In this document: piece after piece, positions 29,062 through 38,039 of the stretch
Layout of the letters: the number at the start of each line of letters is the position of its first letter
How positions within the stretch are numbered: the first letter of the stretch is position 1
Assembly (NCBI GenBank): GCA_034522075.1
Contig: JAXHLO010000003.1
Location: forward strand, 50,941 to 114,940
Length of the DNA: 64,000 nucleotides
From: UBA7803 sp034522075
GTDB lineage: Bacteria; Pseudomonadota; Gammaproteobacteria; Pseudomonadales; Azotimanducaceae
Direction of reading: 5' to 3'
Position numbers and translations under genes: made by a program
The notes under the pieces: generated by a model
Told to the model about the DNA's origin: nothing
What the model saw: only the letters and a program-made list of their open reading frames with translations
The model's database searches: none

Positions 29062-29610
29062 ATGAGCCGGAAAGTGATTTCGGCGTCAAACAGGGGCGGC
29101 TTCGGCCGCCCCTTTCTTTTGCGGGCCGGGTTCCGGCATCGGCTTTGTCGGGCTGTGGGAGGCGTGGCATTGCTGACGGTCTGGGCCGCCTATGGCTTCG
29201 TCGCCAATGCGTCTGCCGACGGCGAAGCCGGCCTGCGGGCGGAGCTGGAACGCTGCGGCCGTATCCCTGAGAGCAGTGCCCGGCTGCGTTGCTACGATGA
29301 TCTGCTGGACAATGCCGCTAGCGGCGAACAGCGCTTTGGCGGCGACTCCATTACCATGCCTGCGCCGCAGCCGTCAGACGACGGGCGGGATGACGTGGAA
29401 GAAATCGAGAGCAGCATAGAACGTCTCGAGCGTCGGCCCCGCGGAGAATACGTGTTCCATCTGGCCAACGGTCAAGTGTGGACGGAGATTGCCTCCGGGC
29501 GCACCCGATACCGAACCGGCCTGGAGGTAAAGATCGAGCGCACCCCGCTGGGCGCCTACATGCTTTCCACCCCGGCCGGGCGTGCTACCCGGGTCCGGCG
29601 CATCGAGTGA
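29062..29610 (+). CDS. small exported protein of unknown function
   Basis: The frame encodes up to 182 residues. A hydrophobic export segment (VGGVALLTVWAAYGFVANASA) is followed by ELERCGRIPESSARLRCYDDLLD, a short acidic linker, and EYVFHLANGQVWTEIASGRTRYRTGLEVKIERTPLGAYMLS. The two Cys in the first block (about 10 residues apart) could form a disulphide. The start is uncertain: ATG 29062 places the terminator hairpin at 29092-29120 inside the gene, while TTG 29119 or GTG 29155 would leave a normal signal peptide. I do not recognise the family with certainty. Confidence 0.6.
   Translation: MSRKVISASNRGGFGRPFLLRAGFRHRLCRAVGGVALLTVWAAYGFVANASADGEAGLRAELERCGRIPESSARLRCYDDLLDNAASGEQRFGGDSITMPAPQPSDDGRDDVEEIESSIERLERRPRGEYVFHLANGQVWTEIASGRTRYRTGLEVKIERTPLGAYMLSTPAGRATRVRRIE
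29092..29120 (+). terminator. intrinsic terminator after TonB receptor 2
   Basis: AGGGGCGGC, loop TTCG, GCCGCCCCT, then TTCTTTT: a 9-bp perfect stem with a T-rich tail, 34 bases after the receptor stop. Confidence 0.9.
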
Positions 29611-29644
29611 CCGCAGGCGGCTGGCCAGCGCGGCATCTGCTACT

Positions 29645-29747
29645 GTGGGCGCGACTTTCCAGTCGCGACCTGGGGCAAAGTCCGATATGAGTACGATCTC
29701 GGGCGAGCGGAGCTCGCGCCAGATCGCGACCTGGAGGTCGCTCCCAC
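29645..29747. repeat. REP-like palindrome E
   Basis: GTGGGCGCGACTTTCCAGTCGC at the left and GATCGCGACCTGGAGGTCGC running into CTCCCAC at the right, with a small GCGAGCGGAGCTCGC hairpin between. It lies between two convergent genes (29610 and 29751), as does palindrome C. Confidence 0.85.
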
Positions 29748-29750
29748 AGG

Positions 29751-30250
29751 TTACTCCGCCGGCCGAGCCAGCACCACTTCCACTTCCACCAGCATCCCCG
29801 GTGCCGCCAGTCCTGCCACCTGGAACGCTGAACGCGCCGGCAGGTTGGGCTGATCCTCGCTGCCGAAGTACTTGCGATAGGCGTTCATGAAGCCGTCGAA
29901 ATCCATGGCACCGCTTTTCTCCGGCACGCCGACCAGGAAGACCTGCATCTTCACTACGTCGCCGAACGTCAGGTCCTTGGCGGCCAGTGACTCTTCGAGC
30001 CGTGCAAACACCGACAGGGCCTGGGTTTCGGTGTTGCCCCAGGATTCCCGGCGTGTAACGTTCGGCTTCCGGGTTCGCCGGCCGCGGCACCATGCCGCTG
30101 TGGTAGACCAAGGTGGTGCCGGCGGGAATCTCCACCGCCTGGGCGATGGGGAAGTCGCTGTTGGGCAGCGGGTAGCGGGTGACGTCGGCCATGGCCGCGC
30201 CGGGACAGTCCGGCTGCCAGGGCGGCGGCTGCTACGGTCTTGTTCTTCAT
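29751..30250 (-). CDS. exported RidA-family (YjgF) deaminase-like protein, frameshifted
   Basis: About 165 residues across frames: a signal peptide MKNKTVAAAALAAGL, the RidA core ADVTRYPLPNSDFPIAQAVE, GTTLVYHSGMVP, LEESLAAKDLTFGDVVKMQVFLVG and LPARSAFQVAGLAAPGMLVEVEVVLA. The Arg of PARSAFQV corresponds to the ligand-binding Arg of RidA. Shifts lie near 30200 and 30040. RidA proteins hydrolyse reactive imines/enamines to keto acids and ammonia. Unusually, this one appears to be secreted; its ATG 30250 follows AAGGAGAG. It is the last gene of an exported redox operon with a flavin amine oxidase, which would produce imines. Confidence 0.8.
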
Positions 30251-30928
30251 GGGGTTCTCTCCTTCCTCGAGGGTATTGATGTAGGCAACCACGTCGGCGG
30301 TTGCCTGGTCGTCTGTCAGGGTCTGGGCTGCGGCGCGCATGATGGCGCCGTGGGCGTCGTCCGGCGCGCTGCCGCGGGCGCCGGAGCGGAACAGCTCGAG
30401 TTGACTGACCAGGTACCAGTCATTCTGCCCGGCCAGGGGCGGCGACAGCAGGGTCTCATTGCCTTCCCCGCGAACACCGTGGCAGGCAGCGCAGGATTGA
30501 TACAGGCGCTGACCCCGTGCGGCATCGCCGGACACCGTGGCCGGCGCGGGGCGCTCGGGTACCGCGGCGGCGAAAGCAACGGCATCCTCCACCTGTGCGG
30601 CCGTCAGGGCCGTGGCCTGGGGACGCATTTCCATGCCGTTGACGTCGTCCTCGTGCACGCCGCGCCAGCCGTTGCGAAACGCCTCCATCTGACGCCGCAC
30701 GTACCAGGCCGGCAGCCCGGCAAGCTTGGGGGCGTCGACGGCGCGGTTGCCCATGAGCTCGACGCCGTGGCAGACCACACAGGTGCGCAGCGGCTCCGGC
30801 GCGGCGACGATGTCGTCGGCTTCCCGGGCCGTGCTGCCCTGGGCATATAAAAAGGCAGCGGCGCTGAACAGCAGCGCGCAGTGTCGGGCGGCGGATGCTT
30901 TGCGGCGGTGCGGGGGCGAGCTATGCAT
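30251..30928 (-). CDS. periplasmic diheme cytochrome c (c4-like)
   Basis: About 226 residues with a signal peptide (ALLFSAAAFLYAQGSTA) and two cytochrome c domains: CVVCHG near 50 and CAACHG near 150, each followed by the c4-type PKLAGLPAWYVRRQMEAFRNG or PPLAGQNDWYLVSQLELFRSG repeats and a Met ligand (MEMRPQA, IMRAAAQ). The ATG at 30928 overlaps the stop of the flavin oxidase gene by 8 bases, so translation is coupled. No in-frame stop is seen before the RidA ATG (…INTLEEGENP then MKNKT), so the end is uncertain and the drawn end is the base before that ATG. Probable electron acceptor for the neighbouring dehydrogenases. Confidence 0.85.
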
Positions 30929-32501
30929 TCTGTGCGGCCTCGCGAACCCGGCGGTCCATCTCCGCCATGGCCAGATGCGCCGAGCTGATGGCGCCCTCCT
31001 GCCAGCCCGGGGTGAGCTCATCTGATCGCCGATCAGGAAGTGCCGGCCGGCCGGCTGCTGCAGAATGCGGAAGGAGTCGCGGCGGATCTGTTCCGATTCC
31101 CATTGCGTGGTGCAGCCCATCATGTAGTTCATGCCGATGCCACGCCACCGTCACACCGTTTTCCACGTGGGCCCGGTAGTTGGGGTGAATTTTCTCGCCG
31201 TTGCGGATGGCCAGCTCGATGCGCTCCGCCGGCGTCAGCCGGGCTATCGCCTCGTTGGTCTGCTCGTTGAAGATATAGGCGCCGAGCATGATGCCCTTGT
31301 CGCCGTGAATGCCGTGGCTGGGATACCAGATCTGTTCCACTTCCTGGTCCGTCCAGCTTATGCCGCCGTAGATGTGCTCTTTTTCCCAGAAGCGTTCGTT
31401 CATCTGCAAACCGATCTTGGTGAGTTTGCCACGCCCGCCGTTGCTCATGGCGGCGCGGTAATCGGCCGGCAGATTGTTGGGAATGCCGGGCAGCAGATGC
31501 ATGGGGATGCAGTTGAAGCAGTAGTCGGCGCGCAGGGTGTGGATGCGGCCGCGGTGGTCGTAGGCCACTTCCACGCCGTCCTCGAGTAACTTGATCGACT
31601 GCACCGGCGCGCTGGTGATGATGGGGCTCGAGATGTTGCGCACGAAGCCCCGGACGATGTTGTCGTTGCCGCCCACGGCCTGCATCAGCGGTGCGGCCTG
31701 GTCTTCGCCCTCGCCCCAGTGCATGCGGAAGCGCCAGAAATTGCTCTTCAGGATGTCGCTGAAATCCAGCGGCGTTTTCAGCTCCGGCGGGCTGGTCATG
31801 CCGCCGCTGGCATAACCGGCGCGGCGCGAACCCTTGTAGAGGTTGTTCTCGTCCAGGTCGCCATAGGCGCGCAGAAAGGCCAGCAGGCGTTCTGCGTCAT
31901 GGTCGGTGAAGGCGGCTTCGAATTCGGCTTTGTTCACGGCCTTGGAGATCAACTCGGTCATGAAGCCGCGGGCGTCGGCGAAGTATTCGCGCATGCGCAC
32001 CGGTGCGCCGTCGAAACACTGGGGATCGTGCACCCAGGCGTGGTAGTTGACGTTGATAAACATCTCCAGCGGCACGCCCAGGGTCTTGCAGTAGTGCAGC
32101 AGATGTTCGTGATGGGCGGGAATGCGTGCCGGACCGCAGTTGAAGTACAGGTTCGGGTCGTCGTCGAACCCGCAGACCTGGCGGTTACCCATCTCGTCGA
32201 TGGTGTCGCCGCGGCGCACGGTCATGTTGCGCCCGCCGATGCGCCCGGAGGCTTCGATCACGGTGACGTCATAACCGGCGCGCTCGAGCTCGTAGGCGCA
32301 CACCAGGCCGGAAATACCCGCGCCCAGGATCACTACGCTGGGGCCGGTGCCGCGCTGCGTCTGCAGCTCGGCACGCGGGGTATGGGCGGCGGCGCTGTCG
32401 GGAATCAGCCCCAGTGCCACGCTCGTCTGATAGACGGCGGCCGAACCGCCGGCCGCCCCGACCATGTTGAGGAACTGTCTGCGGGAAAATGGCGGTGACA
32501 T
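30921..32501 (-). CDS. Tat-exported flavin amine/L-amino-acid oxidase-like enzyme
   Basis: 526 residues of the flavin monoamine oxidase family. The Tat signal is SRRQFLNMVGAAGGSA. FAD binding is by SVVILGAGISGLVCAYELERAGYDVTV, then GRIGGRN. Near the C-terminus two shifts compensate each other: between about 31135 and 31022 the expected residues (MNYMMGCTTQWESEQIRRDS, ILQQPAGRHFLIGDQM) sit in another frame, after which the gene returns to frame (LTPGWQEGAISSAHLAMAEM). It probably oxidises an amine or amino acid in the periplasm, passing electrons to cytochromes, and delivers an imine to the co-transcribed RidA. ATG 32501 follows GGGAG. Confidence 0.85.
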   Translation of the reverse strand: MSPPFSRRQFLNMVGAAGGSAAVYQTSVALGLIPDSAAAHTPRAELQTQRGTGPSVVILGAGISGLVCAYELERAGYDVTVIEASGRIGGRNMTVRRGDTIDEMGNRQVCGFDDDPNLYFNCGPARIPAHHEHLLHYCKTLGVPLEMFINVNYHAWVHDPQCFDGAPVRMREYFADARGFMTELISKAVNKAEFEAAFTDHDAERLLAFLRAYGDLDENNLYKGSRRAGYASGGMTSPPELKTPLDFSDILKSNFWRFRMHWGEGEDQAAPLMQAVGGNDNIVRGFVRNISSPIITSAPVQSIKLLEDGVEVAYDHRGRIHTLRADYCFNCIPMHLLPGIPNNLPADYRAAMSNGGRGKLTKIGLQMNERFWEKEHIYGGISWTDQEVEQIWYPSHGIHGDKGIMLGAYIFNEQTNEAIARLTPAERIELAIRNGEKIHPNYRAHVENGVTVAWHRHELHDGLHHAMGIGTDPPRLLPHSAAAGRPALPDRRSDELTPGWQEGAISSAHLAMAEMDRRVREAAQNA

Positions 32502-32562
32502 CGAGACTCCCGGATCAAACGGCTAAGCTTTGCGGCCTGGCGCCCTTTCCCACAAGCGAAAC

Positions 32563-32973
32563 CTATTCATCGGTGATGAGAATCTGTTCCATCATCGCAT
32601 GATCGTGGGGCAGCTTTTCCTCTCCGGCGGGCATGTCGTTGAGCTCGAACACGTAGGCCAGCAGAGCAGCGTATTCCCGCGGCTTCAATGCCCCCGGCCG
32701 GTCCTCAGGCATTTTCAGCTCGATCAGGTCATAAAGGGCCGAGACGGGCTGATGCTGCCAGGAGAGCAGAAAGCTGCCCCGGTAGTAGCTGTTGTGGTGG
32801 CACTTGGCGCAGTACTTTTCGTGAACTTCCAGACCCTTGCGGGCCTGTTCCGGCGTGTAGACCCCGTCGGCCGTGGTGCGGGTCTCGGCGCCGGCACCCG
32901 CGGCCAGGCAGCCTGCCAGCATGGCCGAGAGCATGGGGGTCCAGGACAAACGGGACCGTAGTCTGACGAACAT
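32563..32973 (-). CDS. small periplasmic monoheme cytochrome c
   Basis: 136 residues with a signal peptide (MLSAMLAGCLAAGAGA) and one haem site, CAKCHH, about 60 residues in; a later Met-rich stretch (KMPEDRPGALKPREYAALLAYVFELNDMP) is typical of class I cytochromes associated with quinoprotein dehydrogenases. A Cys in LAGC raises the possibility of lipidation. It begins 8 bases after the PQQ dehydrogenase stop and so is very likely that enzyme's electron acceptor. Confidence 0.85.
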   Translation of the reverse strand: MFVRLRSRLSWTPMLSAMLAGCLAAGAGAETRTTADGVYTPEQARKGLEVHEKYCAKCHHNSYYRGSFLLSWQHQPVSALYDLIELKMPEDRPGALKPREYAALLAYVFELNDMPAGEEKLPHDHAMMEQILITDE

Positions 32974-32980
32974 ACGCGAA

Positions 32981-34939
32981 TCAATCCTCCGGGACAGTGA
33001 GGGCCACGAACTCCCCGGAGTTGCCGGGGCCGCCAACCGAAACGATGATGTACTGGCGTCCCTGGTGACGGTAGGTCATGGGCGCGGTGTTGCCGGGCGC
33101 GGGCAGTTCGAATTCACCGAGTTCCCGGCCGGTGGCCTTATCCACGGCGTGCAGAATGGGGGCGCCGCGGCGGCCTTCCGCATAATACACCAGCGACCGC
33201 GTGGTCAGTATGTTGGCGTGGGAGCGCTTGCCCGTGCGGGGCAGGTCTACGCCCTCCAGCGCCGGATGGTTCTTCATGTTTTCCGGCGTGTCGCCGTTGG
33301 GGATGTGCCAGGCCTTGTCGCCCTTTTTGAGATCAATGGCGACGACACTGCCGTACGGCGGTTTGAACAGCTCGAGTCCCTGAGGACCGCGAATGCCGCC
33401 GGGGCCTGTGGAGACGTAGCCGGCGGTGGAGCCCCGCTCCTCGCCCGGTACCAGAGCAATGACACTGTGGCCGCGCTCGGTGGCCACATACAGCATGCCG
33501 GTTTCCGGATCCACCGACGAACCGCCCGGAATATTGGCGCCGCCGTTAGCGCCGGGCTGCACGAAAGCACCCATGGTGCCGTCCTCGGCGTCGAGCACCG
33601 ACGGCGGGTTGAAGATGGGGCCGAGCCGGTAATTGGCGGCAATCTCCAGAGCCTGTTCCCGCAGCTCCGGGGTGAAATCGATGAGATCGTCTTCGGTGGC
33701 GCCCTGCAGCTCGAACGGCGGCGGCTTGGTGACGAACGGCTGCGTGGGCGAGAGGCGCTCGCCGGGGACGTCGGACTGCGGGACTTCCCGCTCCTCGATG
33801 GGCCAGATGGGCTCGCCGGTTTCGCGGTTGAAGACGTAGGCCCAGCCCTGCTTGGTGGTTTCCACCACCATGGGCACGGTGCGCCGGCCCATCTTCACGT
33901 CGATGAGCTTGGGCGCAGTGGGATTGTCGTAGTTCCAGACATCGTGATGGACCATCTGGAAGTGCCAGCGGCGCTCGCCGGTCTTGACGTCGAGCGCGAG
34001 GATGCTGGTGCCGAACAGGTTGTCACCGAGCCGGTCGCCGCCGTAGTAGTCGTTGGTGGGGGTGTCGGTGACCAGATAGACCAGGCCGCGCTCGGAGTCT
34101 GCTGACAGCGGTGCCCAGGACGACACGTTGCCCGTGTATTCAGCGCTGCCGTCTTCCCAGGTGTCGTAGCCGAATTGACCCGGTTTCGGGACCACGTCGA
34201 AACGCCACAGCATTTCGCCGGTGGCGGCGTCGTAGCCGCGGATATGGCCGGGGACATTCTCGGCGGAGTCCGGGTAGTAGCCGCGGTCGTGGGAATTGCC
34301 CACGACGATGACGCCGTTGACCACGATGGGCGGCGAGGACGAGGTGATGTCGCCGGCGTCGCCGATGCCGCGGTCCGGATGCACGGGGTAATCGCCCAGT
34401 CCCAGGTGCAGGTCGACCATACCGTTGATGCCGAAGCCGGGTATGGGGCGTCCGCTGTCGGCATCCAGCGCCGCCATGTAGTAGCCGGGGGTGATGACGT
34501 AGATGACGTCGCGGCCCTTGACCCGGGCCCAGGCCACACCTTTACCGTAGTTCTTGCGGGTGGATTTCTGCCAGCGCGGGTTTTCTTTCATGCGCCACAT
34601 CCACAGGGTCTCGCCGGTGGCGGGGTCGATGCTCACCACGCTGCGGCGCTGGCCGGCCACGGCATAGAGTTTGCCGTTCACGTACAGCGGCGTGGCGCGC
34701 AGGATGTAATCCACCTCCGGGCCGAAGTTGTCGGCCTTCCAGCGCCAGGCGATTTCCAGGTCGGCGAAATTGTCGGCGTTGATCAGATCGAGCGGCGAAT
34801 AGCGGCTGCTGGCTTCATCACCGCCCCAGTAGCGCCATTCACCGTTGGCAGTACCGTCGTGCAGCCCGGCGCTGACCGTCCCCCCCAGGACAGAAAAGAG
34901 TGCGGCCAGCAGCAGGGCTGCCGACCGCGTTGTAGACAT
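32981..34939 (-). CDS. periplasmic PQQ-dependent dehydrogenase
   Basis: 652 residues: signal peptide (ALLLAALFSVLGGTVSA), then an eight-blade quinoprotein propeller with ANGEWRYWGGDEASSRYSPL, SSSPPIVVNGVIVVGNSHDR, DPATGETLWMWRM, LALDVKTGERRWHFQMVHHD, WNYDNPTAPKLIDV and VETTKQGWAYVFNRETGEPI. The mature protein has no cysteine, so the vicinal disulphide of methanol dehydrogenases and any fused haem c are absent. It resembles soluble glucose/alcohol PQQ dehydrogenases; the substrate is unknown. It is the first gene of a minus-strand operon that continues with cytochrome c, flavin oxidase, cytochrome c and RidA. No PQQ synthesis genes are in the window. Confidence 0.88.
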   Translation of the reverse strand: MSTTRSAALLLAALFSVLGGTVSAGLHDGTANGEWRYWGGDEASSRYSPLDLINADNFADLEIAWRWKADNFGPEVDYILRATPLYVNGKLYAVAGQRRSVVSIDPATGETLWMWRMKENPRWQKSTRKNYGKGVAWARVKGRDVIYVITPGYYMAALDADSGRPIPGFGINGMVDLHLGLGDYPVHPDRGIGDAGDITSSSPPIVVNGVIVVGNSHDRGYYPDSAENVPGHIRGYDAATGEMLWRFDVVPKPGQFGYDTWEDGSAEYTGNVSSWAPLSADSERGLVYLVTDTPTNDYYGGDRLGDNLFGTSILALDVKTGERRWHFQMVHHDVWNYDNPTAPKLIDVKMGRRTVPMVVETTKQGWAYVFNRETGEPIWPIEEREVPQSDVPGERLSPTQPFVTKPPPFELQGATEDDLIDFTPELREQALEIAANYRLGPIFNPPSVLDAEDGTMGAFVQPGANGGANIPGGSSVDPETGMLYVATERGHSVIALVPGEERGSTAGYVSTGPGGIRGPQGLELFKPPYGSVVAIDLKKGDKAWHIPNGDTPENMKNHPALEGVDLPRTGKRSHANILTTRSLVYYAEGRRGAPILHAVDKATGRELGEFELPAPGNTAPMTYRHQGRQYIIVSVGGPGNSGEFVALTVPED

Positions 34940-35177
34940 GGACGAAGCTTCTCGATTGCAAGGCACAGGCACCTCTCCCCCTCATTGCATCCCATGGCGG
35001 GCGGATCAATTTCTCTCCACCTGAGGGTGCAATTAAGCCTTGGATGAGGCGCATATTCAATTCTGCGCGATGCCTTTGCCACGGCGGGGGATACGCTCAA
35101 TGCCTTCGTGGCGGACCTGATCCGCCGTGCACGGCCGCTGGCCGTGAGTCAGTCGGCGTGAGCGGCAGCCGGATGGC
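34940..35177. other. intergenic region with a possible gene remnant
   Basis: The gap contains an open 31-codon stretch ending with a stop at 35161 (DAFATAGDTLNAFVADLIRR in plus-strand frame). It has no start codon or upstream domain, so it may be the tail of a lost gene. Nothing else is seen. Confidence 0.3.
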
Positions 35178-36488
35178 TCAGGACGACGCCGGGGTGCGGC
35201 TGAGGCGGACGGTCAGGAGATAGAACACCGCCCCGCTGGCGATGATGGCCAGCCCCATGAGCCCTTCTTCCGGACGCTCAAGCAGAATGTAGGTGAGGGT
35301 CCAGCCGGTGAAGCCGAGAAAGATCAGCGGCGGCAGGGGGTAGAGGGCTGTGCGGTACGGGCGCGGCAGATCCGGCTGGCGCCAGCGCAGCACGAACACG
35401 CCGAGCACGGTGAACAGTGTATTCAGACCCAGCGTGAAGCCGGCAAACACCAGAATCGACTCGAATGACGCGGTAATGATGAAGATCACCGCCAGCGTCG
35501 TCTGCAGCGCCACGGCCACGGCCGGGACGCCGTGCCGGTTGGTGTGCGCCAGCCACCGGAAGGCCCGGAAGTCTTCGCCGATTACCTGCAGCACCCGCGG
35601 GCCGGCCAGCACCATGGCACTCACCGTCGAGATCAGCAGGGCCGCCAGCACTATGCCCATGGCGCTGGCGCCGCCGGGGCCGAAGGCGTGCTGGGCCGAG
35701 ACGTAGCCGATTTCGATGCGTCCGGCCATGGCATCCATGGGTGCGACGTGCAGGAACGTGAAGTTGAGCAGCACGTAGAGCAGCATCACCACCAGGGTGC
35801 CGACGATGAGCACCCGCGACAGGTTGCGCTGCGGGTCGCTCAACTCGCTGGTCAGATAGGTGGCGGCGTTCCAGCCGGTGTAGGCGTAGTTGACGTAGAT
35901 CAGCGATACCGCGAAGACGCTGCTGGTGAGCAGGGCACCGTCACCGGGAGCCGGCAGGAAGCGCACATCCTGAGGCTCGCGCACCAGCACCCATGACAGC
36001 ACGCAGAAACCGGCGATCAGCACCAGTTTGAGCACGGTGAACAGGCGTTGTACGCCGCCGCTGTGCCGGTGGGTGCTGGCGTGCACGGCGCCCAGGACGA
36101 TGACCAGGCCGCAGGCCAGCCAGGTGGGCGAAAGCACCGGAAAGACCGAGCTCAGATAAGTGCCGAAGGTGATGGCGGCCAGCGCCGTGGGGGCGGCAAA
36201 GCCGATGGTGGCGGAGACCCAGCCGGAGATGTATCCGGCAATGGGATGATAGATGCGGCCGAGAAAGTTGTACTCACCACCGGAGCGGGGCAGCGCGGCG
36301 CCGAGCTCCGCGTAACAAAGGGCCCCACACAGAGCGGTGAGCCCCCCCACGACCCAGAGCATCATCAGTACGAAGCCCGACTGAATGTCGAGCAGTTGAA
36401 ACCCCAGGCTGGTGAATACCCCGGTACCGATCATGTTGGCAATGATCACGGCCATGGCGGTATTGGGGCTGAAACGGTACTCGCGCAT
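35178..36488 (-). CDS. APC-family amino acid permease
   Basis: 436 residues with about 12 membrane helices. The N-terminal APC signature is AVIIANMIGTGVFTSLGFQL, then AELGAALPRSGGEYNFLGRI with the conserved PRSGG, VNYAYTGWNAATYLTSEL and QRNLSRVLIVGTLVV. It imports or exchanges amino acids across the inner membrane; the substrate is not predictable from sequence. Start ATG 36488 has no strong Shine-Dalgarno. It lies 23 bases after the end of the lipoprotein gene on the same strand. Confidence 0.9.
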   Translation of the reverse strand: MREYRFSPNTAMAVIIANMIGTGVFTSLGFQLLDIQSGFVLMMLWVVGGLTALCGALCYAELGAALPRSGGEYNFLGRIYHPIAGYISGWVSATIGFAAPTALAAITFGTYLSSVFPVLSPTWLACGLVIVLGAVHASTHRHSGGVQRLFTVLKLVLIAGFCVLSWVLVREPQDVRFLPAPGDGALLTSSVFAVSLIYVNYAYTGWNAATYLTSELSDPQRNLSRVLIVGTLVVMLLYVLLNFTFLHVAPMDAMAGRIEIGYVSAQHAFGPGGASAMGIVLAALLISTVSAMVLAGPRVLQVIGEDFRAFRWLAHTNRHGVPAVAVALQTTLAVIFIITASFESILVFAGFTLGLNTLFTVLGVFVLRWRQPDLPRPYRTALYPLPPLIFLGFTGWTLTYILLERPEEGLMGLAIIASGAVFYLLTVRLSRTPASS

Positions 36489-36511
36489 GCAGGTCGGCGG
36501 GGCCGCAGGTG

Positions 36512-36952
36512 TCAGCGCCGGTCGAGGCGGAACACCAGCGCATCCTCGAGCCAGTTCTGGTCGCGGTCCATACCGTATTTTTCCGCATAGGCCTGAGCCA
36601 CCTGGCGGCGCTCAGTCACGTCCTCTATCGGCTGCGCGAGCAGCGGATACACGGTCTCCTCCACGCGCAGGCGCACGCGCGGGTCGCGCATGATGTACTC
36701 GCTCCAGTTGGTGCCGCCGGGCCCTGTGCCGATGTAGACATGCTCACCGATCCCAACGGCCCAGATGTTTACCGAGTACGGATCCTCGGGCCGGGTTTCC
36801 AGCTGAAACGTCTCTTCGTCACGCAATTCGGACCATTCGTCCGGCGGCGCGCGTTCCTCACCGGACAGTTCCCCGCCGGCGAACACGATGAACGGTTCGG
36901 AGCAGCCGGCGAGGCACACGAGTGCAATTGGTATGACCAGAAATCGGATCAT
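36512..36952 (-). CDS. small lipoprotein, possible split-barrel domain
   Basis: 146 residues with a lipoprotein signal (VIPIALVCLAGC, lipobox LAGC). The mature part reads SVNIWAVGIGEHVYIGTGPG, RVRLRVEETVYPLLAQPIED and RQVAQAYAEKYGMD, similar in feel to FMN-binding split-barrel (pyridoxamine oxidase-like or DUF2255) proteins, but without a recognised flavin motif. It is upstream of the permease. I give no function. Confidence 0.65.
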   Translation of the reverse strand: MIRFLVIPIALVCLAGCSEPFIVFAGGELSGEERAPPDEWSELRDEETFQLETRPEDPYSVNIWAVGIGEHVYIGTGPGGTNWSEYIMRDPRVRLRVEETVYPLLAQPIEDVTERRQVAQAYAEKYGMDRDQNWLEDALVFRLDRR

Positions 36953-37047
36953 GAGGAATGAAAGTAAACCGGACGTGAGTGGCCCATTAGCGCGAAATCG
37001 CCCGGATAAGTAAACTGCTTTTTGCAAGCGTTTTTGACTGGAATCGC

Positions 37048-38028
37048 ATGCGAGCCATGCAGCTCGATCAACCGGGCGGGCGTTTCGAACTCGTGGAAAT
37101 TGCCCCGCCCGAACCACGCGATGGCGAAGTGCTGTTGCAGGTCGCCGTGTGCGGTGTCTGCCGTACCGATCTGCACGTCGTGGACGGCGACATCCGCGAC
37201 GGCCGCTATCCGGTGGTGCCGGGCCATCAGATCGTCGGCCGGGTCGAATACTGTCCGTCCGGACGGTTGCCGCCGGGCACCCGGGTGGGCGTGCCGTGGC
37301 TCGGCTATACCTGCGGGGTTTGTGATTTCTGCCGCAGCGGCCGTGAGAATCTTTGTGATGCTGCCGAGTTCACCGGTTATCAGCGCCCCGGCGGGTATGC
37401 CGAGCACCTGGCCGCCGACGAACGCTTCTGCTTTCCGCTCCCGGAAGGGTATCCGGACGCCCAGGCGGCGCCGCTGCTGTGCGCCGGCCTGATCGGCTAC
37501 CGCGCCCTGGCCATGGCCGGCGACGCCCGGCGCCTCGGTTTCTACGGCTTCGGCAATGCCGCCCACATACTCACCCAGATTGCCGCCTGGCAGGGACGCG
37601 AGGTCTACGCCTTCACCCGTCCGGGGGACGATGCCGGTCAGGCGTTTGCGCGCCGCCTGGGTGCAGTGTGGGCGGGTAGTACCGGGGACGGCCCCCCGCG
37701 CGCCCTGCAGGCGGCCATCATCTTCGCACCCGCCGGCGAACTGGTGCCGCTGGCGCTGGAGCACGTGGCCAAAGGCGGCTGCGTCATCTGTGCCGGCATT
37801 CATATGTCCGATATACCGTCGTTTCCGTATCGGCGTTTGTGGGGGGAGCGCACCCTGCGTTCGGTGGCCAATCTGACCCGGGCCGACGGCCGCGAGCTGT
37901 TGGATCTGGCGCCGCGGGCCGGGGTCCGCACCGAAGTGCAGACGTTTCCGCTGGAACGCACCGCCGAAGCACTGGACGCGTTGCGCGGTGGCCATGTGGA
38001 GGGCGCCGCCGTGGTGACCGTGGGATAA
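37048..38028 (+). CDS. zinc-dependent alcohol dehydrogenase
   Basis: A 326-residue medium-chain dehydrogenase. Catalytic zinc ligands fit CGVCRTDLHVVDGD and PGHQIVGRVE; the structural zinc site has CGVCDFCRSGRENLC (four Cys). The Rossmann motif RLGFYGFGNAAHI is a little unusual (GFGNAA). Length and the zinc lobes are those of AdhA-like ADHs (about 330). It interconverts an alcohol and an aldehyde with NAD(P). It stands alone between the divergent lipoprotein gene and a convergent hypothetical gene. Confidence 0.9.
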   Translation: MRAMQLDQPGGRFELVEIAPPEPRDGEVLLQVAVCGVCRTDLHVVDGDIRDGRYPVVPGHQIVGRVEYCPSGRLPPGTRVGVPWLGYTCGVCDFCRSGRENLCDAAEFTGYQRPGGYAEHLAADERFCFPLPEGYPDAQAAPLLCAGLIGYRALAMAGDARRLGFYGFGNAAHILTQIAAWQGREVYAFTRPGDDAGQAFARRLGAVWAGSTGDGPPRALQAAIIFAPAGELVPLALEHVAKGGCVICAGIHMSDIPSFPYRRLWGERTLRSVANLTRADGRELLDLAPRAGVRTEVQTFPLERTAEALDALRGGHVEGAAVVTVG

Positions 38029-38039
38029 ACGGATCAGCG

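Noticed and set aside
9951..29747. CRISPR-like reading of the repeated palindromes
   Set aside because: The five copies are kilobases apart, each an inverted repeat, with no regular spacers; they are REP elements.
35065..35161. Possible C-terminal remnant of a lost gene
   Set aside because: Thirty-one codons without start or domain; could be chance in GC-rich DNA.
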